Part shown: in pieces, positions 1 to 8,820 of the stretch | Layout: each line of letters starts with the position of its first letter | Numbering within the stretch: the first letter of the stretch is position 1 | Source: Methylobacillus gramineus | GTDB lineage: Bacteria > Pseudomonadota > Gammaproteobacteria > Burkholderiales > Methylophilaceae | Assembly: GCF_020532675.1 (NCBI RefSeq) | Contig: NZ_JAJAVE010000002.1 | Location: 62,001 to 126,000, forward strand | Length of the DNA: 64,000 nt | Reading direction: 5' to 3' | Program-made: the position numbers and the translations under genes | The notes under the pieces: generated by a model | Databases searched by the model: none | Told to the model about the DNA's origin: nothing | The model's input: the letters and a program-made list of their open reading frames with translations, nothing else

Positions 1-592
1 ACCGCAGCGGGGTGATGTAAACCCAGTGGATCACAGACCCCAACCAGTTCCAGGCACGCTCGCTACGTGTAGTATCAAGCACGACTTCGCTGGTATGACT
101 GGAGAGATACAATATGTCTCCATTGTCGAATGACACTTGGTAGAGGGGGCGGTGAGGATTGAGGCTGGATGAAATAGACCACAAATCGTGATCCAGTAAG
201 TGAATGGTGCTAATGGATTGTCCGGGTAAAAAGGCGTGGGCTGAGTGTCGAATCAATTCCAGGTTTACAGATAATACCTGGCCGCTATCCGCCCAAATGG
301 AATGCCAGCCGTCTGGCATCATTAGGTGATATACGGGTCGTGCTGACAGCATATTGAGCCTGATTTTGTCAGGTTTTCCACCAAATGTAGCCAATGCCTC
401 GGCCGGATTTACCTTGACTAGCCCAGGATTCACCGACTGCAAATGAGGAATACGTTCTTCCTGCGTCAGCCTGGGATAAGTCACGAACATCATGACCACC
501 CCAGAAATAAACCATAACAGCACCATGAACCCCAACCCTATCCCCAGCCAGCGATGCCATAGATGAAGGTTGCGTATAGAGAAGAGTTTCAT
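1..592 (-). CDS. PepSY-type transmembrane protein, N-terminal part (partial)
   Basis: The reading frame is open from an ATG at 592 to the left edge (197 codons read, no stop), so the C-terminus is missing. The N-terminus reads as a short cytoplasmic piece, then a strong membrane helix at about residues 16-38 that contains WHRWLGIGLG and VLLWFISGVVMM. This is the usual start of PepSY-associated TM (PiuB-like) proteins, followed by a periplasmic stretch with PVYHLMMPDGW and a second HWVYITPLR segment near the edge. Members often sit beside siderophore or metal TonB receptors and are thought to handle electrons or substrates at the inner membrane. The gene begins 13 nt after the stop of the preceding TonB receptor, so it is probably the third gene of the riboswitch-led operon. 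Family assignment is by pattern only. Confidence 0.75.
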   Translation of the reverse strand, partial: MKLFSIRNLHLWHRWLGIGLGFMVLLWFISGVVMMFVTYPRLTQEERIPHLQSVNPGLVKVNPAEALATFGGKPDKIRLNMLSARPVYHLMMPDGWHSIWADSGQVLSVNLELIRHSAHAFLPGQSISTIHLLDHDLWSISSSLNPHRPLYQVSFDNGDILYLSSHTSEVVLDTTRSERAWNWLGSVIHWVYITPLR

Positions 593-605
593 GGCACTTT
601 TTCAG

Positions 606-2690
606 TTAATAGCGGAATTCCGCAGTGAGCTCAAACAGCCGGGGACTCCCTATAATTTGTTGCGTGTTATAAGCTGTGGTTGCATAGAATTTATCTGTCA
701 TGTTACGTATATTGGCTCGCAAAGACACTTGCTTGTTGATGTTCCAGGCAGCGCTGGCATCATATACGGTATAGCTATCTAGCGTGCCCGTGTTGGCATT
801 GTCGCTATAGCGTTTTCCCACATAACGAGCTCCAATACCCGCCTCCCAGACTGGTGTTTCATAGTATAGCCAGGCATTGGCGACTTTCTCGGGGACGTTG
901 AGCGGGGTATTACCAGCTCGGGATACTCCTGATTGAACTAACTCATCAAAGCGAGCATTTAACAATGTAGCATTGAGGTCAACGCGCCAATGATCTACTG
1001 GAAGCAGGGTAGTTGAGAGCTCAATCCCACGTGAAGACTGTCTGCCGCCCTGTATTGATAGTGAGGCATTGTTAGGGTCTTGAGTCAGAATGTTTTCTTT
1101 GGTGATATGGAATATCGCTAATGTCATTTCCCCTTTGTTACTGGGTAGCAAGTGTTTGATACCCACTTCTTCCTGGCGCACTTTTGTCAGGTCGTAAGTA
1201 GCATTTACCAGATTCAGCCCAATCAAGTTGTTGACAGGGTCTGTGCCACGACTCAGTTGCCCGTATAGGGAGGTAGCGGGAGTGACATCAAACACCACAC
1301 CAGCCCTCCAGGTGAGAGGTGTAAATTCTTTAGCAGAATTGGTTTGTCCTGGACGAATTTCCCCAGTTTTCTCGGTATCAATATAATCCTTGCGCAAGCC
1401 CACCAGTACTTTAAGCGCATTGGTGATATTCAGAGCGTCTTCCATGAAGAATGAGTTTTGCGTGATCTGGGATTCGAAATTTCTCCTTAATGGATCATAT
1501 CCATAGCCTGGATCAAAACCAGTCAAGCTAACACTTGAATTGGCAGCATTGGAATTTGCATTCCCGTTATTTGTGAAATCAAGATGCATGGAATCCCAGC
1601 CAATCAGAAAACGATTCTGGTGCTCTGCAATATTTTCTGTCACAACAAACTCAATACGATTGCCGTATTGCTTGGTGTCATATTTAAAATTGAAAAAGCT
1701 TGAGCGATCTACTAAGGATGTAGATGCGTTATAGGTGAATTTTTCAAGATTTCGCCATTCGCGCGATGATTTAAAAAAGTAAGTTTCATTTTTTAATTGC
1801 ACTGTGGGTGATATCGCCCATTCAACCCGGGCGCGAGCACGTGTATCCGTAAACTGCAATTTATTATTGTCAATGTTGTAGTTTGATTTACGTAAAGAGT
1901 GCTGGATTTTTCCATCAATCAAAGGAATGCCGTAATTGACCATGGGAGAGTCAACTGCATGATCTAGCGAAAACCCAATGCGAAGATTGTCAGTCGGCTC
2001 AAACAGCAATGAGGTCATCAATTTTTGGCTGTCGTAGTCTCCGCGGCTGATATAGCCATTGCCTCCAAGCGCAGAGGCATCGATACGGAATGCACCAATA
2101 TGACCAATTGCACCGGTAGCGCCTACTCCTGCACGATATGCCCCATATGATCCCGCACCGATGATTGCCTCAAAAGAAGTTTCACGACTCGCTTGTTTAC
2201 GCACACTGTTAATGATGCCTCCCGCAGAACCATCACCGAACAATACAGAAGCCGGGCCGCGTAATACCTCAATGCGCTCATAGCCCCATGTATCTGAAGG
2301 ATAGTTCAGCGTACCTGTTGTTAATAACCGCACGCCATCTTCTGCCTGAGCTACTGAATTGTTGCCTGTAAAGCCACGTGACGAAAAGGCTTGCCCATTG
2401 CCAGGGCTACTGATACTGGTCATCCCAGTCGTTCTTGTAACAGCATCCCGAACATAGATATCGCCCCTCTTGTTACTTGTTTCAATATCCAATGTTTCAA
2501 CGCTGGCCGGTGTTTCCTTGGCAGTGAGTCCAAGCCGGCTACTGGTGGCGTTGACTTTATTAAGCTTTATTCCAGGTTTTTCTGCTTGGCTAGAGACAGT
2601 AATTTCTTCTAGTGTGTTTGTGTCTGCCGCATACACAGCTGTTGAGATGGTACTTATTGCTGCAATCTGGATCAGATAATTTGATTTCAT
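606..2690 (-). CDS. TonB-dependent siderophore-type receptor, copy 1
   Basis: A 694-residue outer-membrane TonB-dependent receptor. It has a signal peptide of about 21 residues ending in AVYA, a TonB-box-like EEITVSSQ just after it, a plug domain with the motifs SSRGFTGNN, RIEVLRGPASVLFGDG and GGIINSVRKQ, and a 22-strand-type barrel ending in LTAEFRY (terminal aromatic). The plug is of the FhuE/FpvA siderophore-receptor type. It lies 65 nt behind a closely similar paralogue (2756-4846) and is followed by a PepSY-type protein. The only regulator visible upstream is the cobalamin riboswitch at 5070-5258, so despite the siderophore-like sequence its real ligand may be a corrinoid or cobalt chelate. 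That ligand assignment is inference. Confidence 0.9.
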   Translation of the reverse strand: MKSNYLIQIAAISTISTAVYAADTNTLEEITVSSQAEKPGIKLNKVNATSSRLGLTAKETPASVETLDIETSNKRGDIYVRDAVTRTTGMTSISSPGNGQAFSSRGFTGNNSVAQAEDGVRLLTTGTLNYPSDTWGYERIEVLRGPASVLFGDGSAGGIINSVRKQASRETSFEAIIGAGSYGAYRAGVGATGAIGHIGAFRIDASALGGNGYISRGDYDSQKLMTSLLFEPTDNLRIGFSLDHAVDSPMVNYGIPLIDGKIQHSLRKSNYNIDNNKLQFTDTRARARVEWAISPTVQLKNETYFFKSSREWRNLEKFTYNASTSLVDRSSFFNFKYDTKQYGNRIEFVVTENIAEHQNRFLIGWDSMHLDFTNNGNANSNAANSSVSLTGFDPGYGYDPLRRNFESQITQNSFFMEDALNITNALKVLVGLRKDYIDTEKTGEIRPGQTNSAKEFTPLTWRAGVVFDVTPATSLYGQLSRGTDPVNNLIGLNLVNATYDLTKVRQEEVGIKHLLPSNKGEMTLAIFHITKENILTQDPNNASLSIQGGRQSSRGIELSTTLLPVDHWRVDLNATLLNARFDELVQSGVSRAGNTPLNVPEKVANAWLYYETPVWEAGIGARYVGKRYSDNANTGTLDSYTVYDASAAWNINKQVSLRANIRNMTDKFYATTAYNTQQIIGSPRLFELTAEFRY

Positions 2691-2755
2691 GTGTTTCTTT
2701 CAGGCAATACAAAGTCTTGGGAAGATGTGATCTTCCCAAGATAAATAGTCATGGC

Positions 2756-4846
2756 TTAGTAGCGGAACTCGGCAGTGAGCTCAAGCTGGCGTGGAGTACC
2801 TATGGTTTGTTGGGTATCACTATAGGCATAAGCAGAATAGAACTTGTCGGTCAGGTTGCGGACATTGGCACGTAGAGAGAGTTGTTTACTGATATGCCAT
2901 GCTGCGCTGGCATCGTAGACGGTATATCCAGCCATGCTGACCTCATTAGCATTATTGCCATACCGCTTACCAATATAACGTGCACCTATCCCTGCTTCCC
3001 ACTGAGTTTGCTGATAATAAACCCAGGCATTGGCTACTTTTTCTGGTACGTTTTCTGGTGTGTTGCCAGCGCGTGAGATGCCAGAGTTTCCTTCACTTAG
3101 CTCATCAAAACGGGCATTAAGGAGCGTGGCATTAAAATCTAATCGCCAATGATCTACAGGGTATAACGTCGTGGCAAACTCGATCCCACGTGACGATTGT
3201 GAGCCACCTTGGATGGAGTTGAGTGGCCTCGATGGGTCGCGTGTAATGATGTCATCCTTGGCGATATGATAAGCAGCCAATGTCCATTCCGCCTTGTGGT
3301 TTCCTAGGGATTGCTTGATGCCAATTTCTGCTTGGCGTGAACGGGTGAGGTCATATGTACTGTTAACCAGGCTCAGGCCAAGAAGGTTGGCAATTGGATC
3401 TGTACCGCGACTAGATTGCCCGTAAAGAACAGTGTCCGGAGTCAGGTTAAATACGGCTCCCACTCTCCATGTCAGCGGGGTGAACTCTTGTACTGAACTT
3501 GGACGGTCGGCTCTTAAGCTTTTATTCTCCGTATCAATATAGTCCTTGCGTAGACCGATGATGAGTTTTAAATCCTGGGTGGCATTCCATGCATTTTCTA
3601 GGTAAAACGCGTTTTGGGTGATTTGAGCGTCGTAGTTGCGTTGCAACGGATCAAAACCTGTACCAGGATCAAAGTTGGCTAAAGGCAGGCTGGAGTCAAC
3701 CGCACTAAAATTGCGACTTCCACTATGACGGAAATCCGTATGGGTTGAATCCCAGCCAATCAAGAAGCGATTTTGGTGGCCAAAGATATCTTCAGAAAGA
3801 ATGAAATCTACACGGTTGCCATATTGCTTCATGTCATGTCTGAGATTGAGATAATCCGTACGATCTACTAGCCGAGTCGTTTCGTTATAGTCATAGACCT
3901 CTAGATTGCGCCACTCACGATAAGATTTGAAAAAATAAGATTCATTTCGGATTTGGGCCGTGGGAGAGATATCCCATTCCACCTTTGCCCGAGCACGGGT
4001 ATCGGTGAATTCCATTTTGTTGTTATCAATGTTGTAATTGGCTTTGCGTAGATAATGGCGAATCTTTCCATCTACCAAGGGGGATCCGTAATTGGCTGTC
4101 GGTGATTCGTTGGCATGGTCTAAGGTAAACCCTATGCGGAGATGATCCGTTGGTGTAAAGAGCAGTGAGGTCATGATTTTCTGACTATCGTAATCTCCTC
4201 TGTCTATAAATCCATTGCCACCGAGTGCTGACGCATCAATACGGAATGCACCGATCTCACCGATTGCACCTGTTCCACCGACGCCGGCACGGTATGCTCC
4301 GCGTGTTCCAGCACCTAGTAAAGCTTCAAAAGATGATTCTCTATTCGCTTGCTTGCGAATGCTATTAATAATGCCGCCTGCAGCGCCATCACCGAATAAT
4401 ACGGAGGCAGGGCCACGCAATACCTCTATGCGCTCATAGCCCCAGGCATCTGACGGATAAGTTTGTGTGCTAGCTCCAGTGGCTAACCTGATGCCATCTT
4501 CTGCCTGCGCTACTGCATTATTGCCGGTAAAGCCACGAGATGAAAATGCCTGACCACTGCCAGGATTGCTGATATCAGTAATGCCAGTGGTACGCGTCGC
4601 AGCTTCGCGAATCGAAATATCCCCACGCTGTCTGATCGTTTGTGCATCCAATATCTCAACACTAGCTGGCGTTTCCTGAGCTGTTAACCCCAAGCGGCTC
4701 GCAGTGGAGTTTTTCTTTTTAAGGTTTAATCCCGGTTTTTCCTGAGCGGCTTGAACCTGAACCTCTTCCAATGTGGCATCTTCCGCCAGCGCCCCGCTGG
4801 AGAAAATGGCCAGCATGGAAGTCGCTAGTACATAATTTATTTTCAT
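2756..4846 (-). CDS. TonB-dependent siderophore-type receptor, copy 2
   Basis: A 696-residue outer-membrane receptor, colinear with and very similar to the next gene (606-2690) along its whole length, so the pair is a tandem duplication. Signal peptide residues 1-21 (ends GALA), TonB-box-like EEVQVQAA, plug motifs SSRGFTGNNAVAQAEDG and RIEVLRGPASVLFGDG, barrel ending LTAEFRY. The ATG at 4846 is preceded by GGGAG at a 7-nt spacing, a better ribosome site than that of copy 1. It is the first gene after the cobalamin riboswitch at 5070-5258, with a 223-nt leader. Differences between the copies concentrate in predicted extracellular loops, which would fit two related ligands. Confidence 0.92.
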   Translation of the reverse strand: MKINYVLATSMLAIFSSGALAEDATLEEVQVQAAQEKPGLNLKKKNSTASRLGLTAQETPASVEILDAQTIRQRGDISIREAATRTTGITDISNPGSGQAFSSRGFTGNNAVAQAEDGIRLATGASTQTYPSDAWGYERIEVLRGPASVLFGDGAAGGIINSIRKQANRESSFEALLGAGTRGAYRAGVGGTGAIGEIGAFRIDASALGGNGFIDRGDYDSQKIMTSLLFTPTDHLRIGFTLDHANESPTANYGSPLVDGKIRHYLRKANYNIDNNKMEFTDTRARAKVEWDISPTAQIRNESYFFKSYREWRNLEVYDYNETTRLVDRTDYLNLRHDMKQYGNRVDFILSEDIFGHQNRFLIGWDSTHTDFRHSGSRNFSAVDSSLPLANFDPGTGFDPLQRNYDAQITQNAFYLENAWNATQDLKLIIGLRKDYIDTENKSLRADRPSSVQEFTPLTWRVGAVFNLTPDTVLYGQSSRGTDPIANLLGLSLVNSTYDLTRSRQAEIGIKQSLGNHKAEWTLAAYHIAKDDIITRDPSRPLNSIQGGSQSSRGIEFATTLYPVDHWRLDFNATLLNARFDELSEGNSGISRAGNTPENVPEKVANAWVYYQQTQWEAGIGARYIGKRYGNNANEVSMAGYTVYDASAAWHISKQLSLRANVRNLTDKFYSAYAYSDTQQTIGTPRQLELTAEFRY

Positions 4847-5069
4847 TAGAGTGCTCCCAAATAGTCGTTCAATTCACAATGACTGGATGTCATGTGGATG
4901 ACGCTATGATGTTGGAAGGCAGGGAGGGAGATTCATGCTGAAATTGCATCGTGCAATTTGTTCTGGGCAGAAAATGACTTCTTGCCCAACGTCTGCAATG
5001 AATAGTGAAGAAAGCGATGAGAACTCGCCGATTTCAGGACACCCCGTCCTTGTTCGAACAACACAGCAA
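4847..5069 (-). other. Riboswitch expression platform / leader of the TonB operon
   Basis: This untranslated stretch between the riboswitch and the receptor start holds no believable gene. It contains several short inverted repeats that could form alternative hairpins, including AAATTGCA-N3-TGCAATTT around 4939-4957 and a TGGGCA/TGCCCA pair just upstream of it on the minus strand. The open frame on the plus strand here runs antisense into the riboswitch and was not accepted. The hairpins may form the switch that reads out ligand binding; this is inference. Confidence 0.45.
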
Positions 5070-5258
5070 CTTACGGCAGGTCTCCTGACTTTCGGGTCAT
5101 CATCTTGTTTGCGCCTTCCCGAATTAAAAATTCAGTGGCTAATGAATGCAAACAGACTCGCCGATTACAGTTGCGGGGGCAGTTCCGGATTAGGATTGTG
5201 ATGTCTTCACCGGATTCCCTATTATTTTTCCGGTTGAAAACCGGGAAAAACCGTAAGA
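5070..5258 (-). promoter_or_regulatory. Cobalamin (AdoCbl-type) riboswitch
   Basis: Read on the minus strand, the segment shows the ordered conserved blocks of the cobalamin riboswitch: AGGGAAT then CCGGTG, the core CTGCCCCCGCAACTGTAA, the B12-box element TAGCCACTG, GGGAAGGCG, and a final GTCAGGAGACCTGCC. The outer stem can be closed by CTTACGG against CCGTAAG (plus positions 5251-5257 and 5070-5076). It lies upstream of the two tandem TonB receptors. By family knowledge, corrinoid binding turns downstream expression off. Confidence 0.93.
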
Positions 5259-5295
5259 TAAAAAATGGTAATTTTTATTCGTAATTAAATCAATA

Positions 5296-5883
5296 TCAAC
5301 TCCCTGATAAAGGTGGAAAAGTAGGTGTTTTTTCATCGGGGTACCAGAACTTTGCATGGCAAGCTTCACACGCTTGCTGTATGTGCTCTCCTGCTCGCAT
5401 GAGTTCCTCGGGATTTTTCTGGTCGATTGCAGTGATGGCTTCATACGCAGTGGTATGCAATAAACGCGCATTTTCTATAAAAGCCTGGCGATTTTGAGCA
5501 ATCACTTGTTCTATATGTTCTGCTCCCAACTCAACAGGGTGAGATGAGGTTTCTGCGCCTGCATGTGCGACCTTTCGGCCTGTGATTAATAGCAGATTAC
5601 TTGCCTCCGCCAAATTGAGCGCATGTTGGCGCACTGTGCTCCACTCCTCATCAGTCTGAGGACTGTGATCTTCCACGCCTGCACTAGTAATTACGGTAGA
5701 TACGGAGTTCCATACATAATCCGCATTCGGATCTATGATAGAGGTCATGATTTCCTGCAGCGAGGCTTTAGGATTGAAAATCGAGTCTTCATTATGCTCG
5801 GCTGGTTTTTTGCAAGCAGCTAATGAAACGATCAAACTCAGGACGAGACCATTCAATAGAGCAGACTGAAACGGTTTTTTCAT
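5296..5883 (-). CDS. Haem c lipoprotein (cytochrome c'-like)
   Basis: A 195-residue protein. The start is set at 5883 because MKKPFQSALL opens a lipoprotein signal with lipobox LAAC (Cys24 acylated); the frame continues upstream only into the neighbour. A single haem-binding CEACH (residues 172-176) lies near the C-terminus, the arrangement typical of cytochrome c' and related helical cytochromes. The middle part is mostly helical (residues about 40-165). It is therefore probably a membrane-anchored periplasmic electron carrier or gas/ligand-binding haem protein. It is the last gene of the six-gene operon starting at 9252, beginning 2 nt after the previous stop. Exact role unknown. Confidence 0.8.
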   Translation of the reverse strand: MKKPFQSALLNGLVLSLIVSLAACKKPAEHNEDSIFNPKASLQEIMTSIIDPNADYVWNSVSTVITSAGVEDHSPQTDEEWSTVRQHALNLAEASNLLLITGRKVAHAGAETSSHPVELGAEHIEQVIAQNRQAFIENARLLHTTAYEAITAIDQKNPEELMRAGEHIQQACEACHAKFWYPDEKTPTFPPLSGS

Positions 5884-5885
5884 GA

Positions 5886-6359
5886 TTAAACAAAACCTAT
5901 AAACCGGCCGGCAAATGCCACACCAAACCACAACACTAAAGTAATAACGGCAGTGATCCTGGCAAGCCATGGATTTGGTTTTTCAAGTTTAGTGATCACG
6001 CGATACAGAGTGAGCTGGATGAATAGCGCAGCAGCTATCAAATAAATCTTGATCCAGAAGACGGGATTATCGTGATAGTGCAACGCGGCAGGGATGAAGA
6101 TTAGCAGACCCGAAAATGCGAGTAGTGCAAATCCCAGCCAGATCAGTTTTTCACTTTCTTTAGCTAATTTGGGAAGTGCTTGTTGGTAAAGGCCAAAACC
6201 AAACAGTCGTAAGCTGATGAGTACGATAGGGGCGAGCACCAAGATAATGCCGACAATATGGATAATTTGGGCAATGGCCCACAGCATGCGGTCTTGCCTG
6301 CCGATAAAAATGCCCAGACCACTGTTCTGGATAGTGCTGAAGAGTTCTAAACTTGTCAT
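5886..6359 (-). CDS. DUF6644-like membrane protein
   Basis: A 157-residue integral membrane protein with four predicted helices (about residues 25-48, 70-90, 98-118 and 130-152) and a conserved His in LWAIAQIIHIVG near helix 1. It resembles the next upstream gene (6382-6879) in size and topology, and both look like members of the DUF6644 family, which have no proven function. Multi-helix proteins with intramembrane histidines next to a c-type cytochrome may bind haem b, but no haem signature is certain here. The gene sits fifth in the putative sigma-54 operon. Confidence 0.75.
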   Translation of the reverse strand: MTSLELFSTIQNSGLGIFIGRQDRMLWAIAQIIHIVGIILVLAPIVLISLRLFGFGLYQQALPKLAKESEKLIWLGFALLAFSGLLIFIPAALHYHDNPVFWIKIYLIAAALFIQLTLYRVITKLEKPNPWLARITAVITLVLWFGVAFAGRFIGFV

Positions 6360-6381
6360 GATGAGTGCCTGTCGGGAGGTG

Positions 6382-6879
6382 TCAGTTGTAGCTCAGGTAA
6401 GGAATGAGGCGGCCAGTGATCACTACCAAGCTCCACAGGCCTAGCGATGCCCATGCCGCAAACTTGACTCCAACTGGCAGCACCGGGGCATGGCCCCAGT
6501 GCGCTACTTTTCGTCCCCACTTCAGCTCAAACCACGCAGCATTAAGGCCTGCCAGCAAGATAAAGAATAATTTCCATAGAAAGACGGGTAGCTCAATCAT
6601 CTTGGTGGCTTCGGAGACAAACAGTAATGCTCCGGTTGCCATGGTGATCGCAAAGCCGCCCAGCAACCACGGACGCAATTGCTGCAGTATCTGGGGAATA
6701 GGAACATGCCGGAACACGACGCCGACAATACGCAGATCGATAAAAAATAATAACCCGACAGAAAGGGCTAAACCAATCAGGTGCATACCTTCCACAATAG
6801 GGAAAGCAAATAGTGATTCACGCAGGGAAGTCCCGATTTCGGAATCGTAGAGCAGTTCTGCAAATGTTAATACGGACAT
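6382..6879 (-). CDS. DUF6644-like membrane protein
   Basis: A 165-residue membrane protein with four predicted helices. The first contains the conserved-looking EGMHLIGLALSVGLLFF, where the Glu-Gly-Met-His group matches the His position in its neighbour (5886-6359). The start at 6879 has AAAGG at a 5-nt spacing. It is part of the same operon; the 22-nt gap to the next gene supports co-transcription. The duplicate suggests a two-subunit membrane module that may pass electrons or a small substrate between the secreted proteins and the haem c lipoprotein. This functional idea is inference; the family is uncharacterised. Confidence 0.75.
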   Translation of the reverse strand: MSVLTFAELLYDSEIGTSLRESLFAFPIVEGMHLIGLALSVGLLFFIDLRIVGVVFRHVPIPQILQQLRPWLLGGFAITMATGALLFVSEATKMIELPVFLWKLFFILLAGLNAAWFELKWGRKVAHWGHAPVLPVGVKFAAWASLGLWSLVVITGRLIPYLSYN

Positions 6880-6969
6880 TGTCGCCTTTGAAACTCACTA
6901 ACTGCGCTATCCGGGTGGATTGGCGCAGCGGTTGAACAAGCGCTTCATGGGTGTATGTAGCGCAATGGA

Positions 6970-7938
6970 TTACTGTGTAGAGGCTCCCATGCCAAATGCC
7001 GCGTTGTTCTCTGCGCAAATGCGTTCTTCACTTTCCAGAATGACTTGCTTGCCTGCATGTTTAGCCTGGCCTACTTCAAAATGCCAGCCATTAGGCTGAT
7101 CTTTCTCTGTCCATCTACGAGCAGGAATAGTGACCGTAAAGGGGCGCGTATATACCGTAGGATCAGTTAATACGGCTTCATAGTTATATCGTTTTCCATC
7201 CGGACTAAAGATGAAGCGTTCCTGGATATGCCCGTTTTCGCTGATGAATTCCCCAGTACGCCCAAACAAGGCTTTACCGTTATGATTGCCCACGTCAACG
7301 ACGAGTGTATTGCCTTCCCAGTGCCCACGTGAATCACCGTTCCATAATTTGATGTTGTCTGGCAGGTGTGGTTTTTTGTCTAGGTGAATCAGGCGTGTAC
7401 CTGAGTTAAAGTAAAACAATACGTAATTAGGATATTGGCGAATTTCATAACCATGCCAATAAAATGATTTGGGAATACCCCCTGGCGCGCATCTGGCAAG
7501 AGGTTCTACCCATTGTTGTTCAACTGGATCGTGGAAATGCGCTTGGAATTCCTTTACCTTTTCCAAGGCCCAGGTCTGGAAAGGTACCTCGCCGTTAGCA
7601 GGGTCGCTGACGCGGCTTGGTGCACGCTGCTCACGTTTGGTTTTGGGAGCTCTGCCTGAACCAGGAATACCACCCTGGGGGTCGGTAAAATTGTTATGGT
7701 TAGCAATGGTATTAGACCAGAACCCTTGTACATCTGGCTGGCCGTCAGCCAGGAATGCTCCACTCCATTTCCCGGAAGCAATTTTGGGAAAACTGGATTC
7801 CTGGTCGATACCACCATTGGTTTGCGGTGGTGGCGCTGATGCTTTCTTTTCTTCGGCCATGCTGGACAATGCCAGAAGAGATAGGCCGCCGAGGAGAATA
7901 TACACAGCAGATTTTAGACTGAGTTTCAGTTGATTCAT
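6970..7938 (-). CDS. Secreted protein of unknown function (PDVQGFWSN family)
   Basis: A 322-residue protein with a signal peptide (residues 1 to about 28, ending SSMAEE). The mature protein begins with a low-complexity stretch and then DGQPDVQGFWSN. The C-terminal half carries NGDSRGHWEGNTLVVDV, shared almost exactly with the next gene upstream (7981-8781). The pair therefore belongs to one family of periplasmic or secreted proteins that is common in Acidobacteria and soil Proteobacteria. I do not know a proven activity. A single Cys-Ala-Pro-Gly group (RCAPGGIPKSF) lies in the centre. Third gene of the operon by transcription. Confidence 0.8.
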   Translation of the reverse strand: MNQLKLSLKSAVYILLGGLSLLALSSMAEEKKASAPPPQTNGGIDQESSFPKIASGKWSGAFLADGQPDVQGFWSNTIANHNNFTDPQGGIPGSGRAPKTKREQRAPSRVSDPANGEVPFQTWALEKVKEFQAHFHDPVEQQWVEPLARCAPGGIPKSFYWHGYEIRQYPNYVLFYFNSGTRLIHLDKKPHLPDNIKLWNGDSRGHWEGNTLVVDVGNHNGKALFGRTGEFISENGHIQERFIFSPDGKRYNYEAVLTDPTVYTRPFTVTIPARRWTEKDQPNGWHFEVGQAKHAGKQVILESEERICAENNAAFGMGASTQ

Positions 7939-7980
7939 TGTGTGGTACCTGTTGTCCGTTTTAGTACTGGTCGTCTTGGT

Positions 7981-8781
7981 TTATTTGCTGTCTGGTTTGG
8001 GCGGATAGTACTGGTCATAATCCAGAGTGAAGCGATAATCCTCAATCAGCTGAAAGTTCTTTTCGCGATGACGATGCAGGATGACACTAATATCAAAGGG
8101 ACGACTGAATACCTGGGGGTCTTCTAGCGTCGCTTTGTATTCAATGGTGTTTTTATCGAGAAACTTCCAGCGCTCAACCACGTGTAAGGCATCACTATGA
8201 AAATTACCTGCCCCATCCAGCCAGGTTTTATCATTGAAATGCCGCACATCGACTACCAATGTATCGCCTTCCCAATGGCCACGTGAATCGCCGAGCCACC
8301 AATCGTTGGGATCTTCAGGATGTTGAGTACCGTTGGTATGTATGGTGCGTACCGAATGGCCAAATTGAAACAGAACGGTTAAATCTTGAGCGCGCTGTAG
8401 TAGCTGGAATGGTTCTGGATAATAGATGCCACGTGGCGTCCCTAAAGTCCAACCTTTGGTGGCTGGATCAGCGCTGGCTCGGTTTTCAAAATTCTTTTTC
8501 TTTTGTTCAAGTGCTTTGGGCAGGTAAGGAATAACGTTACCTTCAACAATGCCAGGGCCAGGAGGAGCATCCTTCCTATTGGAGTGGGGCTCCAGATCAT
8601 AGTTTGCGGCACTGGTGGTTTGCCAGATACCAGAGAAGTCAGGCTTTCCCTTGATGCGGGGAATATCATCTTTTGCTGTGGCATTAAAAGCAATTAACGC
8701 CATGGAGACAAAAGCCGTCAATGCAAACCACTGTCTGACACGGCTTGTTGGGTGAATACGATCTACTGAAAAAACGATCAA
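7981..8781 (-). CDS. Secreted protein of unknown function (paralogue of the next gene)
   Basis: A 266-residue protein. The start at 8781 is a TTG preceded by AGGAG at 7 nt. A signal peptide or N-terminal anchor (ALTAFVSMALIAFNATA) precedes a mature domain with GKPDFSGIWQTT and LGDSRGHWEGDTLVVDV. These two motifs are the hallmarks it shares with 6970-7938. Predicted to be mainly beta structure. No catalytic motif recognised. Its place between a DUF6152-like protein and its paralogue is the arrangement I associate with uncharacterised periplasmic clusters near TonB receptors. Confidence 0.78.
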   Translation of the reverse strand: MIVFSVDRIHPTSRVRQWFALTAFVSMALIAFNATAKDDIPRIKGKPDFSGIWQTTSAANYDLEPHSNRKDAPPGPGIVEGNVIPYLPKALEQKKKNFENRASADPATKGWTLGTPRGIYYPEPFQLLQRAQDLTVLFQFGHSVRTIHTNGTQHPEDPNDWWLGDSRGHWEGDTLVVDVRHFNDKTWLDGAGNFHSDALHVVERWKFLDKNTIEYKATLEDPQVFSRPFDISVILHRHREKNFQLIEDYRFTLDYDQYYPPKPDSK

Positions 8782-8820
8782 GAAATTTCTCCTGTTGCTA
8801 TATATAAATGAGGTAGCGTG

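Noticed and set aside
369-560. A 63-residue minus-strand frame at the left edge
   Set aside because: It is in another frame of the PepSY-type gene, which is open throughout and matches a known family.
4935-5201. An 88-residue open frame on the plus strand
   Set aside because: It runs antisense through the cobalamin riboswitch and its leader, has no ribosome site and no protein-like pattern.
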